This document shows, piece after piece, positions 5,946 to 7,010 of a stretch of DNA of 7,010 bases. Numbering within the stretch: position 1 is the first letter of the stretch; every line of letters starts with the position of its first letter. A program made the position numbers and the translations under genes. Source of the DNA: Bacillota bacterium (GTDB taxonomy: Bacteria; Bacillota; Sulfobacillia; RBS10-35; JAJYVM01); the NCBI GenBank assembly GCA_021792015.1, contig JAJYVM010000113.1, forward strand, positions 1 through 7,010, in the 5' to 3' direction. The notes below the pieces were generated by a model. The model was not told the DNA's origin, made no database searches, and saw only the letters and a program-made list of their open reading frames with translations.

Positions 5946-5970
5946 GGCGCGCGGCGTGACGCCGCGCGCC
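5946..5970 (-). terminator. Perfect 11-bp hairpin after threonine synthase
   Basis: GGCGCGCGGCG and its exact complement CGCCGCGCGCC flank a 3-nt loop (TGA on the plus strand), 7 bases beyond the threonine synthase stop codon. It is by far the strongest inverted repeat seen in the window and is placed where a terminator is expected. No U-run follows on the minus strand, only CCCAAACG, so termination may be U-independent or Rho-assisted, or the stem may protect the 3' end. Confidence 0.6.
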
Positions 5971-5977
5971 GTCGCTG

Positions 5978-7010
5978 CTACAGCTTGCTGTCCGAGGACT
6001 GGAGGGGGGGATTTGCCTCCACCAGGTCGGCATACTTCAGGCCCGTGCCCGTGTTGACCACGAGCACGCGCTCGGATGGCTTGATCCAGCCCTTCTCCCG
6101 CAGGTTGCCGACGGCCGCCGCGGCCGCCGCGCCCTCGGGGCAGGCAAACACGCCGGCCAGGGTCGGGATCTTGCGCATCATGGCGCGGGTCTGCTCGTCA
6201 GGGACGGCCACGGCGCACCCGTCGCTCTCGTAAATCGCGCGCAGGACCAGGAAGTCGCCCAGCGCCTTCGGGATGCGGATGCCGGCGGCGATCGTCTCGG
6301 CGCCCTGCCAGACCTCGGAGGCGTCCGCGCGGGCTTCGAAGGCCTTGACGATCGGCGCGCACGTGGCCGACTGCACGGCGACCATGCGCGGAAGGGAGCC
6401 GCGCCACCAGCCCAGCTCGCGCAGCTCGGCGATCGCCTTCCAGATGCCGATGAGGCCGACGCCGCCGCCGCACGGATAGAGCACGACGTCAGGGACACGC
6501 TGGCCGGCGAAGGCGTCGAAGATCTCCAGGCCCATCGTCTTCTTGCCCTCGATGCGGTACGGCTCCTTGAGCGTGGCGGCGTCGAACCAGCCGTCCTCCT
6601 TGGCGGAGCGGGCCACGATCTTGCCGGCGTCGCCGATCAGGCCGTTCACCAGCACGACCCGCGCGCCGTACGCCGTGCACTCGCGCTTGGTGAGGTCCGG
6701 GGCGTCGGCGGGCATGGCCACGCCGACCTCGATGCCGGCGGCGGCCCCGTAGGCCGACCATGCCCCGCCCGCGTTGCCGGCGGTCGGCAGGGCGACGCGC
6801 TTGATGCCCAGCTCGCGGGCGCGGGCCATGCCCACGGCGGCGCCGCGGGCCTTGAAGGTGCCGGTCGGGTTCAGCCCCTCCTCCTCGATCCAGAGGTCGG
6901 GGACGCCGAGCGCTTCACCGAGGCGAGGCGCGCGGAGAAACGGGGCGCCGCCCTCGCCGAGCGTCAGCACGCCCTCGGCGGATTGCACGGGCAGCAGCTC
7001 GTGATAGCGC
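5978..7010 (-). CDS. thrC: Threonine synthase (PLP-dependent), N-terminus beyond window
   Basis: Converts O-phospho-L-homoserine to L-threonine with pyridoxal phosphate, the last step of threonine biosynthesis, in the cytoplasm. About 343 residues are visible. The frame continues open to the last base (RYHELLP precedes the in-frame GTG at 6988), so the true start lies past base 7010 and that GTG is not the start. Numbered from the GTG: the N-terminal LGEGGAPF motif, the PLP Schiff-base Lys46 in NPTGTFKARG, the PTAGNAGGAWSAYG loop, the Gly-rich phosphate-binding YPCGGGVGLIG, and the C-terminal VVNTGTGLKY. The family often carries a small N-terminal zinc-ribbon, which would be outside the window. 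Related PLP lyases (threonine dehydratase, cysteate synthase) share the fold. The LGEG..P start and NTGTGLKY end favour threonine synthase. Confidence 0.9.
   Translation of the reverse strand, partial: RYHELLPVQSAEGVLTLGEGGAPFLRAPRLGEALGVPDLWIEEEGLNPTGTFKARGAAVGMARARELGIKRVALPTAGNAGGAWSAYGAAAGIEVGVAMPADAPDLTKRECTAYGARVVLVNGLIGDAGKIVARSAKEDGWFDAATLKEPYRIEGKKTMGLEIFDAFAGQRVPDVVLYPCGGGVGLIGIWKAIAELRELGWWRGSLPRMVAVQSATCAPIVKAFEARADASEVWQGAETIAAGIRIPKALGDFLVLRAIYESDGCAVAVPDEQTRAMMRKIPTLAGVFACPEGAAAAAAVGNLREKGWIKPSERVLVVNTGTGLKYADLVEANPPLQSSDSKL

Overview
This is a very GC-rich (about 70% or more by eye), gene-dense bacterial stretch. It holds three genes of a SpoIVFA / SpoIVFB / RNase G type cluster on the minus strand, a short plus-strand block, and two more minus-strand genes. 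In many Bacillota and some deep-branching high-GC lineages, spoIVFA, spoIVFB and an RNase G/E gene lie just upstream of the L21/L27 ribosomal protein genes. The order here (M23-like, then M50, then rng, all minus) fits that neighbourhood, which would continue past base 1. No taxonomic marker is present. A high-GC, possibly uncultured lineage related to or exchanging genes with Bacillota is an inference only; spore formation cannot be claimed from this window.

Layout. Bases 1-149 are non-coding, downstream of rng, with a G-quadruplex-type motif and a 14-bp tandem repeat. Bases 150-1973 (minus) encode an RNase E/G with S1, catalytic, Zn-link, KH-like and C-terminal TRAM-like segments. A 111-bp gap follows with a hairpin and a perfect TATAAT. 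Bases 2085-2939 or slightly beyond (minus) encode a SpoIVFB-type M50 intramembrane metalloprotease. Bases 2962-4020 (minus) encode a single-pass membrane protein with a catalytically degenerate M23/LytM domain, matching SpoIVFA, the usual partner of SpoIVFB. Bases 4021-4171 are a divergent intergenic region. Bases 4172-4534 (plus) hold the C-terminal part of a planctomycete-type c-type cytochrome domain, probably a decayed gene. Bases 4531-5304 (plus) encode a complete classical SDR oxidoreductase whose only sensible start is a CTG overlapping the previous stop. Bases 5332-5913 (minus) encode an unrecognised Cys-rich protein. Bases 5978-7010 (minus, cut by the window edge) encode threonine synthase, followed by a perfect 11-bp hairpin.

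Working together: the M23-like protein and the M50 protease very likely act as an anchor/regulator and protease pair in the membrane, cotranscribed and spaced 22 bp or less. The RNase may be read from the same operon and from its own promoter. Threonine synthase makes threonine from O-phosphohomoserine and is unrelated to its neighbours. No phage, IS, CRISPR or RNA gene was seen. The most unusual points are two genes (M50 and SDR) whose conserved N-termini lie upstream of any ATG, GTG or TTG, and a cytochrome gene whose two halves appear in different frames.
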